Below the pieces are notes generated by a model, which saw only the letters and a program-made list of their open reading frames with translations, ran no database searches and was not told the DNA's origin. 64,000 bases of DNA from JAJAZB01 sp964244295 (GTDB lineage Bacteria > Bacteroidota > Bacteroidia > Cytophagales > Spirosomataceae), in assembly GCA_964244295.1 (NCBI GenBank), contig CAXTIG010000025.1, forward strand, positions 1 to 64,000. Reading direction: 5' to 3'. The position numbers were made by a program, and so were the translations under genes. This document shows positions 23,799 through 33,052 of this stretch, one piece after another. Position 1 is the first letter of the stretch. Each line of letters opens with the position of its first letter.

Positions 23799-24452
23799 TC
23801 AAATCAACCGCTCCTTCATCGCCTTTTCAATCGCCTCGGCTTTGGAGTGGACTTCGAGTTTCCAGTAGATGTTTTTGATGTGGGTGCGGATGGTTTCTTT
23901 GTCGACAAACAACTGGTCGGCGATGGTCGTGTAGCTTTTGCCTTTGGCGAGGAGTTCGAGCACTTCGGTTTCGCGGCCCGTGAGGGGCGAATTGCGGTTT
24001 TTCTGAAACGAGGCCACCACCATCCGGGCGATGTTGGTGCTCATCGGCGCGCCGCCTTCCTGAATGTCGCGGATGGCATCGAGGAGCCGGGTGGGCTGCA
24101 TATTTTTGGTCAAATACCCACCCGCTCCGGCGCAGAGGGCCTTAAACACTAACTCGTCGTTTTCGTACACCGTCACCACGATGATGTTGGTGCGGGGGCG
24201 GAGTTTTTTAATCCGGGTGATGCCCTCGATGCCGTTCATGCCAGGCAGGTCGATGTCCATCAGCACCACGTCGGGGCGGTCGGTGTCGAGGTTTTTCAGG
24301 GCGTCTTCGCAGCGGTAGTAGGTATTGACGATGGTAAACCCGTGGGTGCTGTCGATGAGCAGCGCGAAACCGTCGCGGATGAGGTTGTCGTCTTCAACGA
24401 TGCAGATTCGAATCAGGGGCGGCGTACGCACGGGAGGCGATTGGGGATACAT
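23799..24452 (-). CDS. NarL/LuxR-type response regulator
   Basis: 217 residues from ATG 24452. A receiver domain (RICIVEDDNLIRDGF; phosphoacceptor Asp in VVLMDIDLPGMNG; conserved Thr/Lys positions in VTVYENDE and LTKNMQPTRLL) is followed by a LuxR-type helix-turn-helix (PLTGRETEVLELLAKGKSYTTIADQLF, then KETIRTHIKNIYWKLEV). An upstream ATG at 24497 is less likely. It follows the propeller kinase gene on the same strand and is its probable partner. Target genes cannot be read from the sequence. Confidence 0.93.
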   Translation of the reverse strand: MYPQSPPVRTPPLIRICIVEDDNLIRDGFALLIDSTHGFTIVNTYYRCEDALKNLDTDRPDVVLMDIDLPGMNGIEGITRIKKLRPRTNIIVVTVYENDELVFKALCAGAGGYLTKNMQPTRLLDAIRDIQEGGAPMSTNIARMVVASFQKNRNSPLTGRETEVLELLAKGKSYTTIADQLFVDKETIRTHIKNIYWKLEVHSKAEAIEKAMKERLI

Positions 24453-24749
24453 GGGCTGGGGAAAGCACAAATGAAATATCGAATAAAAAATAAACAATAA
24501 AGAAGGTAAACCCCTGAAATAAAAAGATTTACATTCGATATTTCTTGTTTTTTATTCGTTATTCACACTGCTCGATTGTTTAGTTCGGGAAAAAGGTCGC
24601 TGGATTTCGGGCCGCCTCCGCTGGTCTTTTACACCGGTGGAAAATTCCGGTTTCTGAACGGAGGTTCGACCCAAATCCTGGCTTCCCAACCAAAGACTTC
24701 CCCTTTTTCCCAACGTTGCACGACGGTTTGAAAGGACGAAAACGCCGTC

Positions 24750-27700
24750 TCACCCAGTTTGCGGGAGGGGGATGGTCTGCTTCAGCCGGAAGGTAATGGC
24801 CGTGCCGCTGCCCGCTGGAGCCAGAATTTCCACCGCCCCCCCAATTTTCCCGGCCCGGCTGCGGATGTTTTGCAGGCCGTTGCCCGGCGTCGTGCTGCTG
24901 GCCTCGAAACCCAGGCCGTTGTCGCGCCAGGTCACTTCGAGGCCGGTGGGGCGGGCGGCGAAGTGCAGGCTGGCTTCGGTGGCGCGGGCGTGTTTGAGCG
25001 TGTTGCTCATCGCTTCTTTGAAAAGCAGTACCAGGTGGCGGCTCGCGCCCATTGGCAGCGCGGCGGTGCGGAGTTCGTCGCCGATGCCGTAGGCCTGGAA
25101 GGTGACGCCGCTGCGGTCGAACACGTCGTCGCCGAAGTCTTTGAGGCGGATGGCAACCTCGAAAAAATTGTCGTGTTCGGGGTTGATGGCCCAGATGAAG
25201 TCTTTGGTGCCCTGGTAAAGCCGGTTGCTGTTGTCGCTGATTTTGGTGAGCAAGGGCGAAATTTCTTCGCCGTGCCCGTTGAGCCGGGCCTTGATGAGTT
25301 CGGTCAGCATCGAAATCCGCGTGATGGTGTTGCCGAATTCGTCGTGCAAATCCTGGGCGGCCAGCTTGCGCACGCGCTCGTTTTCTTCCAACACCACGCG
25401 CTCCAGTTCGAGCAGGTGGGCCACGCCTTTCCGAAGGCGGTACCGATAAAAAGCCCAGGCCGACCCGGCCAGCACCACGAAGGCCAGCGCGTAAAACCAG
25501 CCCGTCCGCCAGAACGGGGGCCGAATGCGCAGCGGAATCCGCAGGGGTGCGCCGCTCCACCAGCCGTTGCCGTTGGAGGCCCGCACGTGCAGCACGTACG
25601 CACCGGGGGGCAGGTTGGCAAAACTCACGTAGCGCCGGGTTCCGTTGCTAATCCATTGCTCATCAAGCCCTTCGAGCCGGTAGGCGTATTGATTTTTGTG
25701 CGGATTGGTAAAATCGAGGGCGGCGAAGCCCAGCGTAAAAAAGTTTTCGGTGTGGTTAAAATCGAGTTGCCCCCGGCGGGCCAGCAGGCTATCGGCGTTG
25801 AGGGGCCGGTCGAAGGTGCTGAACGACGACAGCACCACGCGGGGCCGGTGCCGGTTTTCGACCAACGCCGAGGGCTTGAAACTCACCACCATCCCGATGC
25901 CACCAAAAAATAGGTCGCCTTCGCGGCTGCGGCAGTAGGCCCCCATGTTGAACTCGTTGTGAGTCAGCCCGTCGTTGACGTCGTAATTTTTAAACGTTTT
26001 TTTCAGGGGATCGAAACAGGAAAGCCCCAGGTTGGTACTCAGCCAGAGCCGACCGCGCTCGTCTTCGAGCGTTCCGTAGACCATGCCGTTGGGCAGGCCC
26101 TGTCCTCGGCGACCCGTCTTTTCGGTAAAATTCTCAAACCGCTCGCGGCCTTTTTCGTAGAAAAGTCGGCTGAGGCCCTTGTTGGTACAAAACCAAAGCT
26201 GCCCGCGCCGGTCGCGGTGGATGTCGAGCACCGAGTTGCCCGGCAGGCTGGCCGGGTCGTTGGGCTTGGTTCTGAAAAAAGTGGCCTTGCCGGTGCGCAG
26301 GTCGAGTTTGTTGAGACCGTTGGCCGTACCGACCCAGAGATTCCCCCGCCCGTCTTCCTGAATCGATTCGACCAGAAAAGGCCGCAAGCTGGTCGAATCG
26401 GCGGGGTCGTAGTCATAGGACGTGAGGCCTCCCGTGCGGGGGTCGCGGCGTTTGAGGCTGCGGCCCGTGCCAATCCAAAGGGTTTGACGGGAATCTTCGT
26501 AGAGGCTGAAAACCCTTTCAACGAAGGTGCCGGTGAGCATCTTTTTTTCGTCGCCCTTCAGCACCTGGTCCATCGGCACAAACCGGAACTGGTCGCGTTC
26601 GCGCTCGTAGCGAAACAGCCCGCCGTTGCTGCCCACCCAGAGCGTACCCTGGCTATCTTCGAGCAGGCTGTTGATTTCCTGACTGTACGAGCCGCCCAAC
26701 CGCGCCGACTCCAGGGCGTAGCGCCGCGAAACTCCGGTCTGGCGGTTTACTCGCAACAGCCCGCCGTGGGTGCCAATCCACAGGTCGCCCTGCCGGTCGG
26801 TGCGGAGTGCAAACACCAGGTTAACCGACGACGATTGGTGCCCGTCGGTCAGCAAATCCCACTGCCGGAAACTGTTTTTCGAGCGGCTGTACACCTGCGC
26901 TCCGGCGTTGTGGGTGCCAATCCACACGAGGTCTTCCTGTGGGTCAGTGCCTTCGTAGAGCACGTTGATGAAACTGCTTTTCAGCCCTTTTTTGGCCAAC
27001 AAATCTTCGCCGAAGGCATCCTGAAAATGCGCCGTTTGGCCGTCGGGTAGCCGGAACCGGTAAAGGCCTTGCTGCTCGCTGCCCACCCAAAGCAAGCCCG
27101 ATTTATCGACCAGCAAGGTTCGAATCCACTTGTCGGCCATCCGTTCCGACACGGCGGGTTGGGGCAGCACCTGCAAACGGATGGGGTCGAGCCGGGCCAG
27201 GCCGCGCTCGGTGCCCACCCAGAGCATCCCGAAGCGGTCTTCGGCCAGCGCCCGCACGGCGGAACCCGGCAACCAAAACCTCGGCTGCGTGGCATCGACG
27301 GCGGGGCGCACCTGCACCGACTGTCGGTCGGGTGGGGCCGTCGGATTGGCGATGTGTACCCGGTGCAGGTCGCCGGCGGTGCCGACCCACACGGTGCCGC
27401 GTCGGTCGGTGAGCAGGCTCAGCACCGAATTCCGTCGGTACTCCGATTCGGCCCCCGGCTGGTAGGCCCGCACCCGGTACCCGCCCGCGCCGTCGCCAAT
27501 CACCCGCCGCAGGCCCAGTTTGGTGCCCACCCAAAGCGTGCCGTGCCGGTCGGCGGCAAAGGCTTGGATGTTGAAGGGCTGGTGGACGCGTTGAGATGAG
27601 GAGTCGGCAAACCGCACGAAGCGCCCCGCCGCCGCGTCGTAGCGGTTGAGGCCGTCCTGGGTGCCCACCCAGAGCGTGCCCTGCGCGTCCTCAAAAAGCG

Positions 27701-27956
27701 CGGTGATGTAGTCGTTGGAAATCGTGCTGGCGTCGAAGGGGTCGTGCTTGAAGTGCTCGAAGCGGTAGCCGTCGTAGCGGTTGAGGCCGTCCTGGGTGCC
27801 AAGCCACACGTAACCCTGCCGGTCTTTGAGGACACTGTACACCTCGCTCTGCGAGAGCCCGTCTTCGACCGAGAGTTGGTCAAAAAAAGCGGGGCTGAAC
27901 TGCGCCGTAGCGGCCCGGTTCAGGAGAAAAAACAAGAGCAGTAAACGGCTTTTCAT
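24750..27956 (-). CDS. Propeller-type sensor histidine kinase
   Basis: 1,068 residues. After a signal peptide (ending AATAQ) come about fourteen two-component-regulator propeller repeats (recurrent WVGTQDGLNRYD-type blades, roughly residues 20-650), a Y_Y_Y domain (about 670-780, ending VLHVRASNGNGWWSGAPLRIPLRI), one transmembrane segment (WFYALAFVVLAGSAWAFY), a HisKA_3 domain with the phosphoacceptor His in AAQDLHDEFGN (about 860-870), and a C-terminal HATPase (WRDNGLGFEAS, GNGLQNIRSRAGKIGG). It senses a periplasmic ligand and phosphorylates the neighbouring regulator. Ligand unknown. Confidence 0.94.
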   Translation of the reverse strand: MKSRLLLLFFLLNRAATAQFSPAFFDQLSVEDGLSQSEVYSVLKDRQGYVWLGTQDGLNRYDGYRFEHFKHDPFDASTISNDYITALFEDAQGTLWVGTQDGLNRYDAAAGRFVRFADSSSQRVHQPFNIQAFAADRHGTLWVGTKLGLRRVIGDGAGGYRVRAYQPGAESEYRRNSVLSLLTDRRGTVWVGTAGDLHRVHIANPTAPPDRQSVQVRPAVDATQPRFWLPGSAVRALAEDRFGMLWVGTERGLARLDPIRLQVLPQPAVSERMADKWIRTLLVDKSGLLWVGSEQQGLYRFRLPDGQTAHFQDAFGEDLLAKKGLKSSFINVLYEGTDPQEDLVWIGTHNAGAQVYSRSKNSFRQWDLLTDGHQSSSVNLVFALRTDRQGDLWIGTHGGLLRVNRQTGVSRRYALESARLGGSYSQEINSLLEDSQGTLWVGSNGGLFRYERERDQFRFVPMDQVLKGDEKKMLTGTFVERVFSLYEDSRQTLWIGTGRSLKRRDPRTGGLTSYDYDPADSTSLRPFLVESIQEDGRGNLWVGTANGLNKLDLRTGKATFFRTKPNDPASLPGNSVLDIHRDRRGQLWFCTNKGLSRLFYEKGRERFENFTEKTGRRGQGLPNGMVYGTLEDERGRLWLSTNLGLSCFDPLKKTFKNYDVNDGLTHNEFNMGAYCRSREGDLFFGGIGMVVSFKPSALVENRHRPRVVLSSFSTFDRPLNADSLLARRGQLDFNHTENFFTLGFAALDFTNPHKNQYAYRLEGLDEQWISNGTRRYVSFANLPPGAYVLHVRASNGNGWWSGAPLRIPLRIRPPFWRTGWFYALAFVVLAGSAWAFYRYRLRKGVAHLLELERVVLEENERVRKLAAQDLHDEFGNTITRISMLTELIKARLNGHGEEISPLLTKISDNSNRLYQGTKDFIWAINPEHDNFFEVAIRLKDFGDDVFDRSGVTFQAYGIGDELRTAALPMGASRHLVLLFKEAMSNTLKHARATEASLHFAARPTGLEVTWRDNGLGFEASSTTPGNGLQNIRSRAGKIGGAVEILAPAGSGTAITFRLKQTIPLPQTG

Positions 27957-28268
27957 GCGGCATGGGTGAGGGAAATCCCCTCGAATCGGGCGAATCGGGA
28001 TTTTTTCGCCGAAAATATCACCCGGACTGGGGCAACGCCGGGCGGCGCGGCCCTACCTACTTTTGGGGTGTGCAGGAACCGGGTTCCGGCACTGAAGATT
28101 TTGGTTAAATAGTGAAAATTACGGAAAGGTAGCTTCGCGGTGTTCGGGGCTACTTTTTTTTTGCCCCTTCTCAAAAGTACGGGCTTCGGCGGGCCGGAAA
28201 AATCCCCCGGATTGGGGGATTCGGGAAGGGGTGGTTTTTGGCCTTCGTGCGTGCCTCGGTTAGTCATC

Positions 28269-28575
28269 GACCGGAACTGGCACAGCGAACGGAGTGGACG
28301 GTGAGGACACCGGCCACGGCGGGACAGATGCCGTTAGGCATCAGATGTTTGTAGGAAAACCCCCCCCGTTGCCTGGTGGTCGCGTAGCGACCCAACAAAC
28401 CGCTCGATGTTGGGTCGCTACGCGACCACCACCAGAAAATAGGGCCGATTCTTTCTACAAACCTTAGGTCGCTACGCGACCGACCAAAAAGAGCTGTTGA
28501 TACGGCCCGTGTCCTTACTGACCGGAACCGGCTTGGCGAATGGAGTGGCCGGTAAGCACACCGGCCACGGCGGGG
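28269..28575. repeat. Direct repeat pair with GACCGGAAC...ACCGGCCACGGCGGG ends
   Basis: Copies at 28269-28323 and 28520-28575 share GACCGGAAC, AGCGAACGGAGTGG-type and ACACCGGCCACGGCGGG blocks with scattered differences. The hairpin repeats lie between them, so the whole may be a composite element. Confidence 0.65.
28374..28431. repeat. 23-bp perfect inverted repeat
   Basis: Arms 28374-28396 and 28409-28431 are exact reverse complements with a 12-nt loop; core GGTCGCGTAGCGACC. A shorter palindrome of the same core occurs at 28467-28481. Confidence 0.9.
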
Positions 28576-28755
28576 AGAAATTTTTACGCCCTTTCCAACC
28601 CTTCCGCCCACGCTGGTGTCTTTGCCCCAGAACCAACTCCACAACTGGTTTTCGCCTCTTTGCGATTCAGCCTGGTTAGATTGCCGGGGGTAACTCCAAA
28701 TCAAAGGCACAGCGGCATTTTCTTTTGAAATCTTCCCTCTTTAAACACCCTTGCC

Positions 28756-29304
28756 ATGAAATCGAAACAAACTGCGCTCACAATTCTGTGGCTATCCTTA
28801 TTCGCTTTCTCCTGTAAAAAAGAGAGCGTGGTGGCAGAACCGTACCTGGATGAATTTAAACAATACGAAGCCGACGTGCAGAGTAGAATCAGACGAATCG
28901 GCAACGTTGAGGCAGACAGCGCGACCATTTACATGGCTTCTCTTACGAAAGCGGTGCTTGAATCGCCAGGGGTTTGCTCATTCTGCGTACCAGAATATTA
29001 TATCAGAGGTCGTGGCTCAGGTGCCTTCCGCCCGTTGCGCCGGTATGCGGGTAGCCATCCTGAAATCGTTGCCCTTGTGCTGGATAAAAGCCTGCGGGGT
29101 GTCGTTGCTGCGTCAGCCGCGTTTTACCAGCTTTTCCTTGAGTTGTATCCAGAAAAATTCAACGCCTTGCTCAAGGAAAGAGGCGTCACGTTAATTCCTG
29201 ACGACCAACTTACCCCGGCCAATGAGAATGAAAATTACCGAAACAAGTACGGAGTGCTCAGGTATCAGGACTTGATTGTTCCTTACCTGGAGCTAACGCG
29301 CTAA
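28756..29304 (+). CDS. Lipoprotein of unknown function
   Basis: 182 residues. A lipoprotein signal peptide with lipobox FAFSC (Cys near residue 20) targets it to the outer leaflet or periplasm. The mature part is helical and charged, with a Cys pair (CSFCVPEYY) and no motif I recognise. It starts the plus-strand run that leads to SusC pair 1 but has its own terminator at 29330-29355, so it is probably a separate unit. Confidence 0.72.
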   Translation: MKSKQTALTILWLSLFAFSCKKESVVAEPYLDEFKQYEADVQSRIRRIGNVEADSATIYMASLTKAVLESPGVCSFCVPEYYIRGRGSGAFRPLRRYAGSHPEIVALVLDKSLRGVVAASAAFYQLFLELYPEKFNALLKERGVTLIPDDQLTPANENENYRNKYGVLRYQDLIVPYLELTR

Positions 29305-29649
29305 GTTCTGTTCAGGCATTATCGATTGGGCCTCCCGCTGTCAGCAGCGGGAGGCTTTTTTGTTGCTGCTGTCACTACCGGACATCTCCGTCATGTTAAA
29401 TCCTGGGGCTGCGGGTTCGAGTAGGACAATAGCGTCCTCCCCCAAAATGACTAGTATGTAATTCATTGATTTTTAGTGGGCAAAAGTGGATTTCTCGAAA
29501 AAACAGCCACTGTCCTTCCTTCCCTTCCCTCCAAATATCCCCCGCCCTGCGGGATTTCCACGCGGCCTTCCTCCCCCTACTTTTAGCCTTCCTCGAATCG
29601 GGCCGCGTTCGGGATTTTTTCCTTTTTCCAACCTCATCCCCCCAATTTT
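29305..29649. other. Upstream region of SusC pair 1
   Basis: About 345 bp with the terminator of the lipoprotein gene near its left end and the presumed promoter of the SusC operon on the right. No certain -7 element: TACTTTTA at 29578-29585 is only a weak match. No gene seen. Confidence 0.5.
29330..29355 (+). terminator. Rho-independent terminator
   Basis: An 11-bp G+C-rich stem (29330-29340 with 29345-29355), 4-nt loop, followed by a run of T residues. It ends the lipoprotein transcript. Confidence 0.9.
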
Positions 29650-32600
29650 ATGAGACAGTTTTTACGGACACTCGTGGCCGGTTGTTGCCTCGGTGTGGCG
29701 GCGCAGGCCCAGGACCGGGTCGTAACCGGCACCGTCAGCGGGGCCGACGACCGCCAGCCCATTGCGGGGGCGAACGTGACGCTTAAAAACACGGGCGCGG
29801 GCGTCGCCCCGCAGGGCACCACCACCGATGCCGCCGGGCAGTACCGCCTCGCCGTACCCGACGGGGCCACGCTGGTGTTTAGTTTCGTCGGCACGCTGAC
29901 GCAGGAAATCGCGGTGGGTAGCCGCACGGTCATCGACGTGCAACTGAAGGCCGACACCCGGCAACTCGAAGAGGTGGTGGTCACGGCTCTGGGTTTTCAG
30001 AAAGCGGCCAAAGGGCTGGGTTTTTCGCAAAACAGCATCAAAAACGAAGAACTCACCGTGGCCCGCACCACCAACCTCGTCAACTCGCTGAGTGGGAAAA
30101 TTCCGGGCGTGCGCATCGCGGGCACCAACGGGATGGTTGGGTCGGCGTCGAGCATTTTCATCCGGGGTTTTACCACGTTTACCCAAAGCAACCAGCCGCT
30201 GTTCGTGGTGGATGGCGTGCCCATCGACAACGGCGGCGGGCAGTCGGGCACGGGCGACGCCTTCAAGTACGCCACCGGGCCGCTGTCGGTCTCGAATTCG
30301 CAGACGGGGGTCTCGAATTCCAACCGCGCCCTCGACATCAACCAGGACGACATCGAGACCGTCACGGTGCTGAAAGGCCCGGCGGCGGCGGCGCTCTACG
30401 GCTCGCGGGCGGCGAGCGGGGCGATTTTGATTACCACCAAAAAAGGCAAGTACAACGGGGTGAAAAAAAACACCGTCAGTTACACGACGTCGTACACCCT
30501 CGTCGAACCGAATCGCTTTCCCGACTACCAGAACGAGTACGGACGCGGCACTTCGCTCAACGGGGCGGGCCAACCCGCCCGGCCCGTGTACCAGCCCAAC
30601 GCCGACCAGTCGAACTGGGGACCGCTGATTGCGGGGCAAAACGTCGCCAGCGCCTATACCGCGCCCGACCGCGCCCTGTTTGGCCTGCCCGATTCGGTGC
30701 GGCTGACGGCCTACCCCAACAACGTCCGCGATATGTTTAGGCAGGGCAGCAACCAGCAGCACAACCTGGCTTTTTCGGGCGCGACGGAGAAAACGAGCTA
30801 CTACTTTTCGTACGGCCTGGTGCGGGAAAAAGGCTTCATGGAAAGCAACCAACTCGACCGCCACACGCTCGCCGTCAACGCCAGCAGCCAGTTGACCAAC
30901 CGACTCACCCTCGGCTCGAACGCGCAGGTGATTTACAACACTTCGCAGCGCAGCCCCATCGGCAACCAGTTGTCGAACCCGCTGTTCCGGGGATGGTTTT
31001 TACCGCGTGATTATGATTTGAAAAACGAACCCTCCCAGCGCCCCGACGGCTCGCAGGTGTATTTCAACAACAACACCGACAACCCGTACTGGACCCTCCG
31101 CAACAACCTCTACAACGACGACCGGGTGCGCTTCATTGGCAACGTCAACGCCACCTTCAAATTCACCGACTGGCTGAGTTACAACGGGCGCATCGGCACC
31201 GACGTGTTTACGGAACGGCGGAAAACCGTGGACGCCATCGGCGCGCGCGGCCAGGCCAACCACTCGGTGGCGGGCGTGGGGGCCATCGGCAACCGCTCCG
31301 TGTTTCGCCAGGAAACCAGCATTTACAACAACCTGACGCTGAACCGGAATTTGACCGAAAATTTAACGATGAACGTGCTGCTGGGCAGTGAGTTGAACAT
31401 CCTCCGTTCGCTCGACCAGGGCGTGGTGGGCAACACCACCGTGACGCGGGATTTCCAGAACATCACCAACGCGGCCAACTTCGTGCCCTTCGAGTACCTC
31501 GACCGCAAGCGGCTCATCGGCGTGTACGCCAACGTCGATTTGGCCTACAAGCAGTGGGCGTTTCTCCAACTGACGGGCCGCAACGACTGGTCGTCGACGT
31601 TTCGGAAAGCCAACCGCAGTTACTTCTACCCCTCGGTTTCGGGCAGCGTGGTGCTGACCGACGCCATCCCGGCGCTCAAGGGCCAGGACGTGCTGAGTTT
31701 TGCCAAACTAAAATCGGCCTGGGCGAAAGTGGGCCGCGAAGCCGATACCTACTCAACCGAAGTGTACTACGAACCGGCCAACCCGCAGGACGGCTGGCCC
31801 GCCCAAATCACCTACCCCTTCCTGGGGCAACTGGGGCGGCGCTTGCAGGATGCCGTGGGCAATCCCAACCTGGGGCCGGAATTCACCCGGAGTTGGGAAG
31901 TGGGCACGGAACTGCGGTTCTGGAAAGGCCGCGTCGGCCTCGACCTGACGTACTTCAACCAACGCAGCACCGACATCATCCTGAGCGTGCCCGTGGCGGC
32001 GGCGAGCGGATTCGTCTCGGTAGCCCAAAACGCCGGGGTGCTCGAATCGGGCGGCTGGGAGTGGAGCCTGTCGGTGACGCCCCTCCAGCGCGGCGATTGG
32101 CGGCTCAACGTGGCCTTCAACGGCGGGCGCATCCGCAACAACGTCGTCTCGCTCGCGCCGGGGGTGCAAAACATCAGCCTCGGCCCCTTCACCACCGCCC
32201 AGGGTCGCATCGAAGCCGGGCAACCCTACGGCGTGATTTACGCCAACACGCTACTGCGCACGCCCGACGGCCAACTGGTGCTCAACCCGGCCTCCGGCCT
32301 GCCCAGCCTCGACACGCGCGGCGTGCAGAAGGTGGGCGACCCCAACCCCAACTGGACGGGCGGCGTGACGACCAACCTGAGTTACAAGGGCCTGGCGCTC
32401 AATTTCCTCATCGACATCAAACGCGGCGGCACCATCCTCTCACGGGTCATCGGCGATTTGCGCCGCACGGGCACCGTGGCCGAAACCGCCGAGTTTCCGC
32501 GCTTCGGAGCCGACGGATTGCCGCCGAAGTCCTACGTGATTGAAGGCGTGGCCGGCACCATCAAAGCCGACGGCACCCTCGAAACCCAGGGTGCGAACAC

Positions 32601-32916
32601 CGTCCCCGTGTCGGCGCAGCAGTACTGGTCGAGTTTGTACAACTTCAACAACCCAGGGATGTTCGTCTTCGACGGCTCCTGGACGCGCCTGCGCGAAGCC
32701 AGCCTGACCTACAACCTGCCCGCCGGATTGTTGGCAAAAACGCCTTTCAGCGTCCTGTCCGTGGGTGTTAACGGCCGCAACCTGCTGCTCTGGACGAAGG
32801 TGCCCCACATCGACCCGGAGGTGAACGTGGGCAGCAACCAGAACGTGCAGGGCATCGAATTCAACACCCTGCCCCAGGCCCGGACGTTCGGGGTGGTGGT
32901 TAGGGCTTCGTTTTAA
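29650..32916 (+). CDS. SusC/RagA-type TonB-linked outer-membrane receptor (pair 1)
   Basis: 1,088 residues. Signal peptide (ending AAQAQ), then a carboxypeptidase-like regulatory domain (VVTGTVSGADDRQPIAGANVTL...), a TonB-box-like LEEVVVTALG, a plug domain (SGKIPGVRIAG, FIRGFTTFTQSNQPLFVVDGVPID) and a long beta barrel ending GVVVRASF with a terminal Phe. SusC proteins with their SusD lid import oligosaccharides or peptides by TonB energy. No STN domain is seen, unlike pair 2. SusD follows after 136 bp. Confidence 0.95.
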   Translation: MRQFLRTLVAGCCLGVAAQAQDRVVTGTVSGADDRQPIAGANVTLKNTGAGVAPQGTTTDAAGQYRLAVPDGATLVFSFVGTLTQEIAVGSRTVIDVQLKADTRQLEEVVVTALGFQKAAKGLGFSQNSIKNEELTVARTTNLVNSLSGKIPGVRIAGTNGMVGSASSIFIRGFTTFTQSNQPLFVVDGVPIDNGGGQSGTGDAFKYATGPLSVSNSQTGVSNSNRALDINQDDIETVTVLKGPAAAALYGSRAASGAILITTKKGKYNGVKKNTVSYTTSYTLVEPNRFPDYQNEYGRGTSLNGAGQPARPVYQPNADQSNWGPLIAGQNVASAYTAPDRALFGLPDSVRLTAYPNNVRDMFRQGSNQQHNLAFSGATEKTSYYFSYGLVREKGFMESNQLDRHTLAVNASSQLTNRLTLGSNAQVIYNTSQRSPIGNQLSNPLFRGWFLPRDYDLKNEPSQRPDGSQVYFNNNTDNPYWTLRNNLYNDDRVRFIGNVNATFKFTDWLSYNGRIGTDVFTERRKTVDAIGARGQANHSVAGVGAIGNRSVFRQETSIYNNLTLNRNLTENLTMNVLLGSELNILRSLDQGVVGNTTVTRDFQNITNAANFVPFEYLDRKRLIGVYANVDLAYKQWAFLQLTGRNDWSSTFRKANRSYFYPSVSGSVVLTDAIPALKGQDVLSFAKLKSAWAKVGREADTYSTEVYYEPANPQDGWPAQITYPFLGQLGRRLQDAVGNPNLGPEFTRSWEVGTELRFWKGRVGLDLTYFNQRSTDIILSVPVAAASGFVSVAQNAGVLESGGWEWSLSVTPLQRGDWRLNVAFNGGRIRNNVVSLAPGVQNISLGPFTTAQGRIEAGQPYGVIYANTLLRTPDGQLVLNPASGLPSLDTRGVQKVGDPNPNWTGGVTTNLSYKGLALNFLIDIKRGGTILSRVIGDLRRTGTVAETAEFPRFGADGLPPKSYVIEGVAGTIKADGTLETQGANTVPVSAQQYWSSLYNFNNPGMFVFDGSWTRLREASLTYNLPAGLLAKTPFSVLSVGVNGRNLLLWTKVPHIDPEVNVGSNQNVQGIEFNTLPQARTFGVVVRASF

Positions 32917-32919
32917 TCT

Positions 32920-33036
32920 GTCTGAACCGCGATTGGCCTGGATTTACAGATTTTCAGGATGATAAAATCCAAAAATCGAAAATCAGGAATCAGCCATCCT
33001 GAAAATCCTAAAATCCAGGCCAATCGCGGTTCAGAC
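32920..33036. repeat. 42-bp inverted repeat between SusC and SusD of pair 1
   Basis: Arms 32920-32961 and 32995-33036 are reverse complements with three mismatches, loop 33 nt. The same family as 18793-18924 (shared CGATTGGCC and GTCTGAACCG blocks, related loop). It lies 3 bp after the SusC stop and before the SusD start. Confidence 0.9.
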
Positions 33037-33052
33037 AAAAACTTATTCACCC

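Larger units (their letters stand above)
27957..28755. other. Repeat-rich intergenic region
   Basis: About 800 bp without a confident gene, between the kinase start and a divergent lipoprotein gene. It contains a pair of 55-bp imperfect direct repeats (28269-28323 and 28520-28575), two GGTCGCTACGCGACC hairpins, and a GATGCCGTTAGGCATC block. It must also hold the promoters of the flanking genes. Confidence 0.7.

Noticed and set aside
24580..25560. A second open frame on the same strand inside the kinase gene
   Set aside because: Overlapping frame of very Arg/Pro-rich composition without motifs; an artefact of GC-rich codon use.
25959..27050. A 363-codon frame opposite the propeller kinase
   Set aside because: Shadow of the repeated propeller blades; no independent motif and no plausible start context.
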